From the NCBI GenBank assembly GCA_029964075.1, contig CM057144.1, forward strand, positions 8,207,281 through 8,271,280: a stretch of DNA of 64,000 nucleotides, read 5' to 3'. The position numbers were made by a program, and so were the translations under genes. Below, in pieces: positions 1 through 10,523 of this stretch. Numbering within the stretch: position 1 is the first letter of the stretch; each line of letters starts with the position of its first letter. The notes under the pieces are model-generated. The model made no database searches and had not been told where the DNA came from. It saw nothing but the letters and a program-made list of their open reading frames with translations. The DNA comes from Patiria pectinifera. Lineage: Eukaryota; Echinodermata; Asteroidea; Valvatida; Asterinidae.

Positions 1-583
1 TCAGACCGAAGCGGGAGCGGTCCGCTACGGTGACCGGGGAGGCAACGGCAACTGGACGGGGCCAGCAAGTGTACCAGGCCGCACTATAGTTCGAACCAAA
101 GTGTGCATGTGGCGTATCGGGTATCCAAGGTCAATCGAGGCACTTTCCCCCAAGGATAGTGTTTATGACAAGACCGGGCTAGCATAGCTGAACTATGGGG
201 GGAATGGCTACGGGGAGCCGGCTGACCACAGCGGGAGTGGTCCGCTGTGGTGACGGGGATGGACTAGCTCTGGCTGGGCTAGAACACCAGACAACCGCAC
301 AACATGTTCAAGCTAAGACTAGCAGTCCAATGGCCATTCGAAACCGCACAGCACCATTGGGACTAGTGTATTACTATTTCACCAGCTTCTACACACTCCT
401 CGAGGGATCTAGGAGAAGGATGCTTCATAATAACACAAGTACTAGTGATTGCACTATTACTTCACCGCGCCTCAACCACCGAGGGAGGGCGATGCTTCGT
501 AGTGACAAGAGTCGCACAACAATCGGTCTGTCAGAGTCGAGTTCGTCGCACATCATACGATTTACCGCACAACATATAAGTTC
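1..583. other. Unassigned sequence beside the left LTR
   Basis: No convincing gene. The stretch holds an imperfect internal duplication (about 5-40 resembles 226-262, around the word GCGGGAG-GGTCCGCT) and repeated CCGCACAAC words near 295, 565 and 585. Because the right-hand LTR copy breaks off at 4414 against coding sequence, the missing distal part of the LTR may correspond to this stretch. That is inference: no second copy is present to prove it. Confidence 0.35.
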
Positions 584-1449
584 GCCGCACAACTTTGGGT
601 TTAGGGTTCGTTCGCACTACACTGGTCTCGTGTTTCGCCGCACTGCCGAAAGTGAGGAAAACCTCCGGTATTTATAGGCAGTAGAAGTCTCAGGATTAAA
701 TAATGCATGAGCACTGATTTAGGAATTAATCAATAGTAATCTTCCATGTCTAAGGGTCACATGACTAGTCGCATGATTTACTAAGAGCGCCTAGTGCAAG
801 AGACTAGAAACGTGTGCATTTACATAAGGGAAAACATGGAGAGAGAAGTGTGCAAATACAGAGAAAGATGTGTGCAAATAGTTAGATCAGAGTGCAAAAG
901 TGTTTACGCAACATCTCGAGCAACCTTGACGGAGTGAGTGACAAGCTAAAAGTCAAGTACTAAAAGGACTGTGTTACAGGTTATTGACACCGCAGGATGT
1001 CTTACCACGCCCAGCTACGCGACCACGCAAGGGTAACATTCCATTCCCTCGAGCTAAGTACGGGACAAGAAAACTGGACCGAGAACTCCAGTTAGTGTTC
1101 ATGGGTAACACACGGGGGAGAGAAACGCTACGTGCCGCTGAGCAGTCTCTCGGAGAACGCCAAAGCACGCATGCTATGGGGAAAGGAACTTAGCTCGCTG
1201 GGGCGAAGGGAGGTGTGGTCAGTCGCGCACATGTACATCGCTACATGAATACATACAGTAGCGCGCGTGGTATTGCATCATGCGCTGTGCTTGGTAAGAG
1301 ACCCTGGGAATAAAAGTGCGAGTTGGCAATTTACGATAATTAGGTAAAATACAGGAACTATAAAAGACAACAAGAAGATTGTGTACTTCATAGACAGAGC
1401 GAATCCAGAGGGCGCTAGATTTCCATAATCAAGCATTCTGGGTTCGTCA
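584..1449 (-). repeat. Left long terminal repeat (3' LTR of a minus-strand gypsy element)
   Basis: This block of about 865 bp recurs at 4414-5266 in direct orientation with only scattered substitutions and small indels. The shared part starts at GCCGCACAACTTTGGG and ends near AAGCATTCTGGG. Read on the minus strand the right copy opens with TGTTAC, consistent with the TG start of an LTR; the left copy is less clean at that point (TGTATTGACG). Small ORFs inside it are shared by both copies and have no recognisable product. The flanked interior encodes gypsy reverse transcriptase and RNase H on the minus strand, so this copy is the 3' LTR. Confidence 0.75.
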
Positions 1450-1891
1450 ATACAGTTTTTTGAAGTTGGCTCGTAGAAACTCCAGTTCATGAGTTCAGAT
1501 CGAGGTAGAATAGTGAACACAAAAAACACGAATTACGCAGGGCACATCATAATTCGTTGAGCAAAGTCTAGAGTTCTTCTAGAGTTCGTGGTGACTGTCA
1601 CTTTTTGATGTTTTGTATCTAATCTACTACTTGTAATGAAACTAAATTCTACGGAGACTAAAAACTACTAATTCGGAAAATACAAGAAGGAAAATAACAG
1701 AAACAAAACAAGAGTACACTGTTCGAGTTCTTCGAGTGTCAGCGACAATGTCCTTGGTTAGACACACTGTGATCGCAAACACAGCTGTTGCGTCCGGATT
1801 TATGAATGGACGGTCACTGCATTGTTTACTACCGCATTCCTGACCTTAGCGGGGTCAACAGAGAACGGACTTGTAGAGGGCTAGTCGAGAT

Positions 1892-2185
1892 CTACGAATC
1901 TCGCTGGTCTGCGCCTAGTGCGAGAACTTCGGCGTATGGGGGAAGTGTTCGTTGCATTGCCGCAATCTCCTCTGATGTGTAACCGTTAACCCAAGATGAG
2001 TGATGTCCAGCACTGGAACCGGTGTTAGCGACCATGGGGGCACGATCACTTGAACCATCACTTTCTTGGTTGTTTGGCTCGTCAGTAAGATTAGATAGTT
2101 CTGCACTTTGCGATCCGGCACTTGAACCGGATTCTGCATCTTTATCGGGGACACAGGGCGAGTCGCAGTTCTTTTCTTTTCTCAC
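1892..2185 (-). pseudogene. Post-RNase H segment of gypsy pol (remnant)
   Basis: An open stretch of 97 codons, rich in Ser, Glu and Asp (residues about 14-60), followed by a motif of the type WVNGYTSEEIAAMQ. In gypsy polyproteins a segment like this joins RNase H to the integrase zinc finger. The integrase itself does not follow: the frame closes at 1892, and the 3' LTR begins about 440 bp further along the minus strand. The assignment rests on position and the SEEI-xx-Q motif only. Confidence 0.45.
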
Positions 2186-2542
2186 TGAGTCAGGGGAATT
2201 TTAGCACGTTTTGGTCGTGTTGCCCGAATGGCGGCGGACGTGGGGTGTCCGGGAGTTTCTCCAATAGGGATGGTTGTGTGTGCAAAACGACTATTGAACT
2301 GTCCATCGTCAAAGTCGCCGGTAAACTCACTGCACGAGCGCCAAATGAGTTTACCTAAGCTGCACACAGGAACCAGTAGGAGGGTTACCATCGTTGCCAT
2401 CAGTACGAGGACTGTCGCAAAGGATAAGGGCTTGACCGTGTCGGAGATGACGTCACTGCACGGGGCGGGACGTCAGTCGGCTTGATCGGAGGGGTTTGAA
2501 CTTCAACAGAATCAGTTTTGATGGTTCGGGTCGATAGGGGGA

Positions 2543-3520
2543 TTACGTTGTCGACTTAATAGACCATAGTTCACTTTTAGCGACGCACTTGTCACAACCG
2601 CCACACGTTAGTTCAGTGAGAATGGTTCTGCCGTCGTAGCACGGGCAATCGTCAGGGTCACACGGCACCCTGGAGAGGGCATCTGCGTTGCCATGTTTCT
2701 TCCCTGCACGATGTTCAATCTTAAAGTCAAACTGGGCCATAATCTGCAACCATCGAGCCATCTGGTCAACTGGATCTCGGAAGGACATGATCCACCGAAG
2801 AGCACTATGGTCGGTGCGTATCAGGAACTGCTTTCCTAATAAGTAGTGCCTGAAGTATTGGACAAAAGTCACAATAGCGAGGAGCTCTCGTCTGGTCGTG
2901 CAGTATCGCCGTTGTGTCCTAGTCATTGACCGGCTAGCGTAGGCTATCGGTCGTTCTTCTTCTCGTTGGGTACGCTCACACCACTGGAGCTGTGACAGGG
3001 TAGCGCCGATACCAGTATCGGAGGCATCGGTGTCGATGATGAAAAGTCCATCATTGTTGGGGTAGGACATGATTTCATCACCAGTTAATGCGGCTTTTAA
3101 AGTGTCAAAAGCCTTCTGACAGTCAGGGGTCCACTCAAATGTCTGTCCGGCCTCTAACAGACGATTTAAGGGGCCAGCTATCGTCGAAAAACTTGCGATA
3201 AATCGGCGATAATAAGAGCACAGTGCAAGAAACGAGCGCACGTCGGTGATGTTCTTAGGTGTTGGCCAGTTTTGCACAGCGGAAACCTTGCTGGGGTCAG
3301 GTTTAACACCATCCTGGGTAATGGTGTATCCAAGAAAAATGACTTTCTCGCGGAAATATTCACACTTGCTTGGTTTGAGTTTAAGTCCAGCATGACCAAG
3401 CCGCTGCAAAACCTCATCGAGTCGCTGTATGTGTTTTTGGAAAGTGGAGGATAGGATGATGACGTCATCAAGATAGATCAGAAGAGTTTTCCATTGCAAA
3501 CCTTTAAGCACGAGTTCCAT
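2543..3520 (-). pseudogene. Gypsy reverse transcriptase (C-terminal half) and RNase H, remnant
   Basis: 325 open codons. The RT catalytic motif YLDDV is at about residues 16-20, followed by the gypsy-typical FLGYTIT (about 63-69) and FLALCSYYRRFI (about 97-108). RNase H starts at about residue 160 with DTDASDTGIGA and ends with HRAGKKHGNADALSR at about 270-285. After that, Cys-rich residues (CPCYDG, CGGCDKC) lead into the linker. The frame is intact here but is cut off from the N-terminal RT part by a frame change, and a piece of the palm between the two halves seems to be missing. In relatives this enzyme copies the element RNA in cytoplasmic particles. Confidence 0.85.
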
Positions 3521-3602
3521 ACAACGCTCAAAGGTGCTTGGCGCGTTGCAAAGCCTGACTGCAGATCAAGTGTGCTGAAGATTTTGGCTCCGCTGAGGCA
3601 AT

Positions 3603-3929
3603 CTAAACAGTCATCAACGCGGGGTAAGGGATCGCGTCACGGCGCGTTACATTGTTCAGTTTTCTATAGTCGACACACGGGCGAGTTGTGCCATCCTTCT
3701 TGCGCACGAAAACCATTGGCGAGGCCCAAGGCGAAGTTGACTCCTGCCTTGAGTTGGCTTTCAAGAACTTTCTCCTCCTCACCCTGGAATGCCTTAGGGG
3801 GCGTCTGGGGGGCTGGCGTATAGGACGAGCGTCTCCGGTGTCAATAGTGTGCTGTACTATTGAAGTTCTTCCCAAATCCTCTGCAGACTTGGCAAATGTG
3901 TTCTCGTGTTTGGCCAAAAGTTCGCACAA
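3603..3929 (-). pseudogene. Gypsy reverse transcriptase N-terminal part (remnant)
   Basis: The peptide contains [16 protein letters not shown] followed by [11 protein letters not shown], the standard first block of gypsy RT (fingers and start of palm). It is preceded by an [13 protein letters not shown] segment that ends the protease-RT linker. Some linker residues are altered. Downstream the frame changes before the next RT blocks, so the protein is broken. It belongs with the remnant at 2543-3520. Confidence 0.75.
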
Positions 3930-4122
3930 TGTTTTCTGCTGCTCGGGAGACAGATCTTCTCAACTCCTTTCGAAAAGTTTTTGCAGACCGTCTGACCACT
4001 GATCAGTACGAGTAGAGGAATTTGGGGCAAGGGGGGTATGTGTGTCGACAACAGGCGAAGTTTGGTGTGCATGTACTCTACACGCACGCATCACACGGGA
4101 AATGTGATCTTCATCGCTATTT

Positions 4123-4413
4123 TCATGTTACACCTGCATGAAGTTCAATGTTCTCGGGCGACGTGTTCATGAGTCTGACGGGAATGCCGATGTCTTTTCG
4201 GCTGGGGTCAATAAGAGAACTGCCGACCACGAGATTGTGAGTTAGACTGTCGCTTGATGCTGGCTCTACAATGGCAAAGTTCGAGCCGAGTTTTTGAATG
4301 TCGGCGGCACCTTCCGCTATCCATTCACTAAATGCAGGGATGACGGTGTTTTCCTTTAGCGCAATCTTCATGGCACATGGTGGTGTGCCCTTGATTGTCC
4401 ACTTGAACCAGTT
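4123..4413 (-). pseudogene. Protease-RT linker of gypsy pol, cut at the LTR junction
   Basis: A minus-strand frame of about 97 codons enters directly from the LTR repeat at 4413/4414 and continues through the element with a pattern such as IGIPVRLMNTSPENIELHAG, typical of the segment between gypsy protease and RT. Coding sequence touching the LTR with no primer-binding site, gag or protease between them means that the distal 5' LTR, leader, gag and protease were lost in one deletion. Confidence 0.6.
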
Positions 4414-5266
4414 GCCGCACAACTTTGGGTTTAGGGTTCGTTCGCACTACATTGGTTTCGTGGTTCGAGGCACTGCCGAAAGTGAGGAAAACCTCCAGTA
4501 TTTATAGGCAGTAGAAGTCTCGGGATTAAACAATGCATGAGCACTGATTTAGGAATTAACCAATAGTAATCTTCCATGTCTAAGGGTCACATGACTAGTC
4601 ACATGATTTACTAAGAGTGCCTAGTGCAAGAGACTAGAAACGTGTGCATTTACATAAGGGAAAACATGGAGAGAGAAGTGTGCAAATACAGAGAGAGATG
4701 TGTGCAAATATTTAGATCAGAGTGCAAAAGTGTTTACGCAACATCTCGAGCAACCTTGACGGAGTGAGTTACAAGCTAAAAGGTTACTGTGTCACAGGTT
4801 ATTGACACCGCAGGATGTCTTACCACGCCCAGCTACGCGACCACGCAAGGGTAACATTCCATTCCCTCGAGCTAAGTACGGGACTAGAAAACTGGACCGA
4901 GAACTCCAGTTAGTGTTCATGGGTAACACACAGGGGGAAAAACGCTACGTGCCGCTGAGCAGTCTCTCGGAGAACGCCAAAGCACGCATGCTATGGGGAA
5001 AGGAACTTAGCTCGCTGGGGCGAAGGGAGGTGTGGTCAGTCGCGCACATGTACATCGCTACATGAATACATACAGTAGCGCGCGTGGTATTGCATCATGC
5101 GCTGTGCTTGGTAAGAGACCCTGGGAATAAAAGTGCAAGTTGGCAATTTACGATAATTAGGTAAAATACAGGAACTATAAAAGACAACGAGAAGATTGTG
5201 TACTTCATGGACAGAGTGAATCCAGAGGGCGCTAGATTTCCATAATCAAGCATTCTGGGTTTGTAA
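4414..5266 (-). repeat. Right long terminal repeat (5' LTR, truncated)
   Basis: Direct repeat of 584-1449 at an offset of about 3.83 kb. Its outer edge, read on the minus strand, is TGTTACAAACCC, a plausible LTR start. Its inner edge stops abruptly against coding sequence, so the inner (3') part of this LTR is missing. A short deletion and several substitutions distinguish it from the left copy, so the two have been diverging for some time. Confidence 0.7.
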
Positions 5267-5479
5267 CAATACTCTTTAATACTACTTCAGGTCTGGATGG
5301 CAAAAAGCGAGCTCTACCTATGGGCTTCGTGCGCCGACAAAAGAGGGCGCCCTTTTACCTAGCAACGACGTCCCATGGGCGGGACATTTCGCAGGGTTGA
5401 CGCGCACCGTTCCTTGTGTATGACGCACGTACACCAGGGGATTTGTACTTTGTCCATGCAGTGGCCGCGCTGCGCTGCG

Positions 5480-5590
5480 CGGCAAATGAATTGCAGTCAG
5501 GCAAGATGGCGTCGGTCGGTTACCCCCCAATACTCTCTTTGCCGGTGAGGGGGTACTTGTGAACGGAGCGGATAGCAAGCGAAAATGCTG
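5480..5590 (+). repeat. Dispersed repeat, partner of 30995-31115 (inverted)
   Basis: The words GAATTGCAGTCAGGCAAGA, TTTGCCGGTGAGGGGG and CTTGTGAACGGAGCGGAT recur in reverse complement at 30995-31115 with a few changes. The segment mimics a first exon (ATG in good context and a GTGAGG donor-like site), but being repeated it is better read as part of a transposable element. The surrounding 5267-5620 is GC-rich and CpG-containing and holds nothing else I recognise. Confidence 0.55.
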
Positions 5591-5621
5591 AAGTGTATGG
5601 GTGGAAGAAAATGTGTACAAA

Positions 5622-5935
5622 GCCTGCATGTACCGTTTGTATAGTGATTTGTTTTAAGTAACTCATGCTACATCTCCTGATTAGCTGCGGTCACTTCATG
5701 TATGTGCAGGGTAGGCCTGCATGTACTGTTTGTATTGTGATTTGTTTTAAGTTACTCATGCTACATCTCCTGATTAGCTGCACTCACTTCATGTATGTGC
5801 AGGGTAGGCCTGCATGTACCGTTTGTATTGTGATTTGTTTTAAGTTACTCATGCTACATCTCCTGATTAGCGGCGGTCACTTCATGTATGCGCAGGGTAG
5901 GCCTGCATGTACCGTTTGTATTGTGATTTGTTTTC
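5622..5935 (+). repeat. 93-bp tandem repeat, about 3.4 copies
   Basis: The word GCCTGCATGTACYGTTTGTA starts at 5622, 5715, 5808 and 5901, an exact 93-bp period. Because 93 is divisible by three, one plus-strand frame stays open through the array and gives a repeated 31-residue hydrophobic peptide. No domain is recognisable and there is no independent sign of coding, so I call this a minisatellite. Confidence 0.85.
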
Positions 5936-6138
5936 CCATACACTACACAGCCGGTATGCCGTATGATCTATGGGCGCTGGCAGGTAAAGAGACCCGAAAT
6001 TGTCTACGTCGGCCAGCGCCAAATAACGATTTGCATGCCCTCAAATTATCCGGTATGAGAGCATTGAGAGGAATTGTAAACAAGAAACGAAAGAACGACC
6101 GGCTCGTATTGCTGTGAAATTCGGGTGAAATTCGGTCC

Positions 6139-6500
6139 TTAAGGCAAAAAAAAAAAGTCTCCAGTTTCTGGTTGTGCGCGCGTCGCCGTAGCCATGCGCG
6201 TCGGCAAAATGAAAAAGTTATTTTTCAATTAAAGATGATGTCTCAAAACCACCAAACTCACTGGTTTGACTGGAATCCTGCTGCTGCACAATTTTAACGT
6301 GTTTTTAGATTGGGTTATGGTCGAGAATAAGCTTTATGTGGCCTCTGTGGACTCCCATATATTTGCACTAAGTTTAGTCGAGGACCATTTGCAGTCATCA
6401 GCCGAGCAAAAAATTCAGGTAAAAAAAAGCCGCGTCGCCGCACCACCTTTTGGGCAAGTTCCATACCAGAAAAAACCGGAGACTTTTTTTTTTGCCTAAA
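6139..6500 (+). mobile_element. MITE with AGGCAAAAAAAAAGTCTCC ends
   Basis: The left end TTAAGGC(A)nGTCTCC, followed by AGTTTCTGGT, is matched at the right in reverse complement (ACCAGAAAAAACCGGAGACT, T-run, GCCTAAA). The flanks suggest a TTA/TAA-like target, but the match is imperfect. A second copy, inverted, starts at 63697 and runs off the window: both share GGTTTGACTGGAATYCTGCT and GTGGCCTCT. There is no transposase inside. Confidence 0.65.
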
Positions 6501-6574
6501 ATGGCCCTCTTTTTACAATGGAGCGTTGGCCCTTTGCAACGGTTGATCATCGGTTTAGCCAAAACATATTAAAT

Positions 6575-6735
6575 GAAATTAATGAAAGATGATGATATAA
6601 GCTTCAATTTGATGTGTGTCTCAAAAGGTGACCTTGTAGAGTTGTGAATATTTTCTATAATTTGGGGAAGTGCGCGTATAATTATCTCTGAGGTTTATTA
6701 TATGGCAATCTATTTATTGGTCTGCAACCCTCGGT
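6575..6735 (-). repeat. Old diverged copy of the 469-bp repeat unit
   Basis: In reverse orientation this matches the start of the 469-bp units at 23216 and 24507. Shared words are AATGAAAGATGATG, TTTGATGTGTGTCTC and GAGTTGTGA, and it ends in ATTTATTGGTCTGC, the terminal inverted repeat of that unit. It is clearly more diverged than the 23-25 kb pair, so the family is old and dispersed. Confidence 0.6.
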
Positions 6736-7100
6736 TCTACGCACGAGCGATTCAGCAAGCTGCAAGTTTAACGGTAGAAACATAAACATTTGTCTTGTTT
6801 TTTTCCAGCACCAATGGACAAGAAGCATTGAATATGATCAGTTTAACAATGTCTGGTGTAAATTACTTTCCCTAAAATTGGTCAATTTCGTAAACTTGCG
6901 AAATTAACATGTAAACTTGTACATTACCTTTAAGATTATTGCCGCCTGAACGTGCATGACTGTAGCGTATATGCTTGCTCTTTGCCGTGATATGTTTTTG
7001 AATTAGTTTGACAAATTATTTATTAATATCCTTTGAAACAAATTGTGAACAAAATGGACATTTGGAATTATTTCTTTCATATTAAAATAGACCTACTTAC

Positions 7101-7209
7101 AATCACAATGGGACGGTCCACATCCAGCCATCGCATGGTTTCCACAATAGATGATACACTAACTCTTTCCACTTTAGTGAGATTGATCGAACGTAGAATG
7201 TCTTCATTC
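7101..7209 (-). CDS. Candidate internal host exon (exon 3 of a putative gene)
   Basis: On the minus strand a polypyrimidine acceptor (TTTTCTCTTAATAG) precedes 109 bp that end at a consensus donor GTAAGTAGG. One leading base plus 36 open codons reads NEDILRSINLTKVERVSV, then a segment including VETMRWLDVDRPIVI. The entry phase (one base) complements the two bases left over at the end of the exon at 10524-10663, so the two splice in frame through a 3.3-kb intron; the exit phase is 0. I do not recognise the protein family. The sequence is not repeated elsewhere in the window, unlike its surroundings, which supports a host exon. No next exon was found at lower coordinates. Confidence 0.5.
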
Positions 7210-7439
7210 CTATTAAGAGAAAACTCAGGATGGGCAGTTCTCAAATGCAAGATATTTTAGTTGGTTAAAGAAAATGATTACCTGTGCATTTTATAGGCAC
7301 CTGTAATACAGTGAGACAATTGCTATGTTACCGAAAGCTATACTAGCGTAACATAGCAGTTGCGTGATCGATAAAACCCTGGCTACCTTCAAGCACAAAG
7401 TGGTCCGTCGGCAAATTGTGCCGGCATTTGACATTGCTT

Positions 7440-7770
7440 CAGTGGCGTATCCAGCATTCATGTGATGTGGGGGGGGGGGGCAACAGCACTTCCGCGCCGA
7501 AATGTAGACATGGGGGGTTTTTTTCGGTCACTTGGCCTCCGTAAAATCAAGGGGGGGGGGCTGGTACCCATATTCCAAATGGGGGCGCTCTTCAAAACTG
7601 ACCGTTATTATGCATACTAGAAAATATACATGTATGCTGATTTTTCACGGCGCATTGTTGGAAGTGGGTTTTCTTTTTTCGTTTTCATGTCAGAGCTCTA
7701 TGACCATTTATGGAAATAGTGAAAAAAAATCTCTTAAAAAATCCACCAGGGGAGGGGGGCAAAGTGCCTA
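7440..7770 (+). mobile_element. Diverged hAT-type MITE relative (CAGTGGCG end)
   Basis: Starts with CAGTGGCGTATCCAG followed by a G-run. The segment from about 7495 (GAAATGTAGAC, then TTGGCCTCCGTAAAATCAA, a G-run, and AAATGGGGGCGC) parallels the interior of the MITEs at 12913-13301 and 22267-22650. The right terminus is not recognisable, so it is truncated or decayed. Confidence 0.55.
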
Positions 7771-8033
7771 ACCCCTCTGTTCTGCTATAAGGCAGAGGGA
7801 AAGTAACCATCATTGTCGGTCCCTTTTGTTTATCCGTTCAGGGGTATAAAAGGCTTGGCTAAAACCTTAATAAAGGACTTCGCGACTGTATTAAAGTTAT
7901 CAGATTGCCAGTCATAGGGACTGCCCAATTTTGGCGTCCAGCTCTGGAACTAAAATGGGGGAGGATGTGATTCGGTAGCCCTCCGTACACCATATTGGGG
8001 ACGTCTCTATAGTCCAACGTACCATAGTCTGAC
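7771..8033. other. No recognisable feature
   Basis: Contains short AGGCAGAGG and CATAGGGACTGCC words but no repeat partner or open frame of note. It leads into the CCCATTGGTC tandem repeat. Confidence 0.4.
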
Positions 8034-8170
8034 GTCCATTGGTCGTACGCCCCATTGGTCCGACGGTCCATTGCTCTATGCGTCCCATTGGTCTATTCGT
8101 CCCATTGGTCCGACGTCCCATTGGTCCAAAGTCTCATTGGTCCGACGTCCCATTGGTCGGACGCCCCATA
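8034..8170. repeat. CGTCCCATTGGTC short tandem repeat
   Basis: About eight degenerate units of 16-17 bp built on CCCATTGGTCCGACGT. Frames running through it encode Pro/Ile/Trp or Met-Gly-Arg-Thr-Asn repeats on the two strands, which are by-products of the repeat. It is followed directly by telomere-type hexamers. Confidence 0.8.
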
Positions 8171-8195
8171 GGATTAGGGTTAGGGTTAGGGTCAG
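8171..8195 (+). repeat. Interstitial TTAGGG telomere-type repeat
   Basis: Three consecutive TTAGGG-type hexamers (GGATTAGGGTTAGGGTTAGG) abut the CCCATTGGTC minisatellite. TTAGGG is the vertebrate and general deuterostome telomere motif. So few copies inside a chromosome may be a repair scar or chance. Confidence 0.5.
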
Positions 8196-8954
8196 TCAAC
8201 CTGAACCAGTTGAACTTCATATGATAATGATGGTTATAATGCAAGCGTTGCTGCATTGTGCTCTCTGTCTCCGGCGAAGTTACGATTATAATGACCGTGC
8301 CGGCCTGCTATTTATTTTCCAACTGCCTTTTTTTTTTGGGGGGGGGGGAGGGTCCGGCGGTCAGCTGACAGTGACATGGTTTAATTCGTGGTCTTTGTGC
8401 ATATTGGTGGTATTTTATCAAATTTGGTTAAACTAAGCGTCCGTTAGAGAGTAAAAAACAAAGGTCGACTTTGCAAATATCGTGTTTCTTTGCACAAACC
8501 CGGTGTGTTTACGTATGACACGGCAGCAATTGTCTCAACTTCTTGCAGTGACCAGAAAACCATCGAATTATGTTTATTTTGTCATATTTTTTCCGCGAAA
8601 TGAATTTCTAGCCGTACAATTTGTTATGCGTGGCCTATTGCTCAATATGTTTAGTGTGCATGCAACAACTATTTCAGTTTAAGCTTAATGACGACAGGCC
8701 ATGTACCGTTCACTCCCATAGAACGAACGATTTTTATAAGTTATAACTGCGGCGGGAACTTGACTGGGCCCTCGGAAACTATACGAAATGGGCCCTGACA
8801 ACCAGGCACTTCCTCTTAGATGCCAAGTTTAACTGTTTTATGCGCGTAATTTAAATCATTATTTACTTTAAATATTTGTGTTTGTATTAAGCAAGCCATG
8901 GCTAGAAATTCATTATGGGGAAAATCCATGTGGTGATTTCTCCCTTGTGGTTGC

Positions 8955-9724
8955 TAAGGCCCCTTTTTACACAGGGCTGTGACCTTTGTACCACCTATGA
9001 GCGACCAAAAAAATGGCCAGGACGCTCAATGGTCGCCTAAACCCAGAAAATCCTGTTTCTATGTAACTGCTCCAGCGATCCTTGTGCCTAACCACCAAAA
9101 CTGCAATTTTCGGGCATTTTCATGTCGAGCTACGAGCGACCTGTGCGTCCACTGAGCCACTTGCCTGCCTCCCCTGTGCTTCCCCTGTGCAACCTATGGC
9201 AACCAACGCAATTATAGGCAACATAGGCGACCCCGAGTAATGTTTGGGCAACCATTGAGCCTCCTCTGTGCCTCTTCTGTGCCATCATCGGCGACCAACG
9301 ACAACTAACGGCAATTACTGGTCGACCATTCAGCCATGTTTCTGCCTCCTAGGTGACCCTTGAGGTACAAGGGAGGCAGAAGCATCGCCCAGATTGACAG
9401 TAAACTTTGCAACAGAACGGATCTATTACGTGACGACCATTGGCCGACCATTAGTGCATCCATTCTGCAACCACAGCAATGCTTGTGCCTCCCTTCTGCC
9501 TCATTTGAGCCACCTTTGAGCAACTAACCTCACCTTTGTGCGACTGTTTTGAACATGTTCAAAAATTTACGGCGACCATGGCAATGTCTGAACATTCTGT
9601 GTACCACCTTTGAACGACCTAGGCAACCATTCGGCCTCCGTTGAGCCTTCAACGGCAACCTGGCCAGTTTTATGGTCGCACAAGGGAGGCCCAAAGGTCG
9701 CAGGCCTGTGTAAAGGGGGTCTTA
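8955..9724. mobile_element. TIR element filled with GCGACC/GCAACC/GCCTCC words
   Basis: The left end TAAGGCCCCTTTTTACACAG, then GGCTGTGACCTTTG, is matched at the right in reverse complement (CAAAGGTCGCAGGCCTGTGT, AAAGGGGGTCTTA). The whole interior of about 770 bp is a permuted series of the words GCGACC, GCAACC, GCCTCC and TGTGCC. There is no transposase and no clear target duplication. It is probably a non-autonomous DNA transposon whose body is a degenerate array of terminal-like motifs. Confidence 0.6.
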
Positions 9725-10523
9725 GGTGCAAACAAATCACGGAGCAATACAATACTGAACATAAAACCCCACCAGGCGATCTTTAGAATACATATAAATT
9801 TTTTCGCTACATTAATTTGTTTGTTTTGATAAAAATGAGCAATTTTAAAATCTGACTAGTATACATTGTTAGTGTTTTTGATTGCTTGCGATACGTGGTA
9901 AACCAGACCTTAACAAAGCTGACTTATTTTCTCAGATCGTAGTTACGTTCTCAATATATTTTGAAAGCACTTCTTGGACAATATTCAAACGCCTTCAGTC
10001 AAGAGATACAACAATCTATGTGTCCACAAATCTGACTACTTGATACTCCCCTCTACCGCTAGGGACAAGAATGTCGAGGAAATCTCTGAAACAAATGTAA
10101 ACAAACGACATCTGAGAAACTGAGATGGCTGTTTCATTAAATTACTGTTTCTACGATCGCGTTCTAAGAAAATCGTAATCTACAGTGTTTGAACTACATA
10201 TAGTGATACAATAACAATGGCTCCAAATTAAGTGGTCTCTAAACGATACAAATACAAAGGAACTTTTGAGTAGCGCCTCGCGTCGGTGTAAAATTGGCAG
10301 CCCTCATTGCGCAGTGGCATATTTGGCCCTGCGGCTGAAATTTACGCGTGGCCTAGTGGACTACATTATGAAAAAAAAAGATATATAGCTGAGTATACTT
10401 TATAGCTTTCACTGATCTTAACGATTTAAGCCTACTATCATTGTGACTTTTTCAACTTTTCAGCGCTCCCCCCCCCCCAAAAAAAAAACAAATCCTAGCG
10501 ACGCCCATGAGCGTGTCTCTTAC
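9725..10523. other. Non-coding; likely intron with a possible hAT-type end
   Basis: AT-rich single-copy-looking sequence with no supported gene. At 10467-10510 a C-run followed by an A-run leads to AATCCTAGCGACGCCCATG, which in reverse complement resembles a GGGCGTCGCTAGGATT-T-run-G-run terminus of the hAT type. It lies between the two candidate exons. Confidence 0.35.

Larger units (their letters stand above)
1450..4413 (-). mobile_element. Ty3/gypsy-type LTR retrotransposon, internally deleted
   Basis: The interior between the two LTRs carries pol remnants in minus-strand order: a protease-RT linker (from 4413), the N-terminal RT part (3929-3603), the RT catalytic core plus RNase H (3520-2543) and a short post-RNase H segment (2185-1892). 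I see no gag, no protease core and no integrase core (no HHCC or DDE pattern). The internal length of about 3 kb is well below the 4-6 kb usual for gypsy elements. Frameshifts separate the RT halves. The element must be inactive. Confidence 0.85.

Noticed and set aside
5506-5545. First-exon-like ATGGCGTCGG with a GTGAGG donor
   Set aside because: The same segment recurs inverted at 30995-31115, so it is part of a dispersed repeat.
5665-6117. 150-codon frame with a 31-residue hydrophobic repeat
   Set aside because: Explained by the 93-bp minisatellite; the unique C-terminal part has no recognisable domain.
6806-6860. Acceptor-like TTGTTTTTTTCCAG followed by an open stretch (plus strand)
   Set aside because: The only donor nearby is weak and the strand opposes the better-supported exons; not enough evidence.
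8039-8436. Overlapping open frames rich in Pro-Ile-Gly
   Set aside because: They traverse the CCCATTGGTC minisatellite and a T-run/G-run; no conserved segment.
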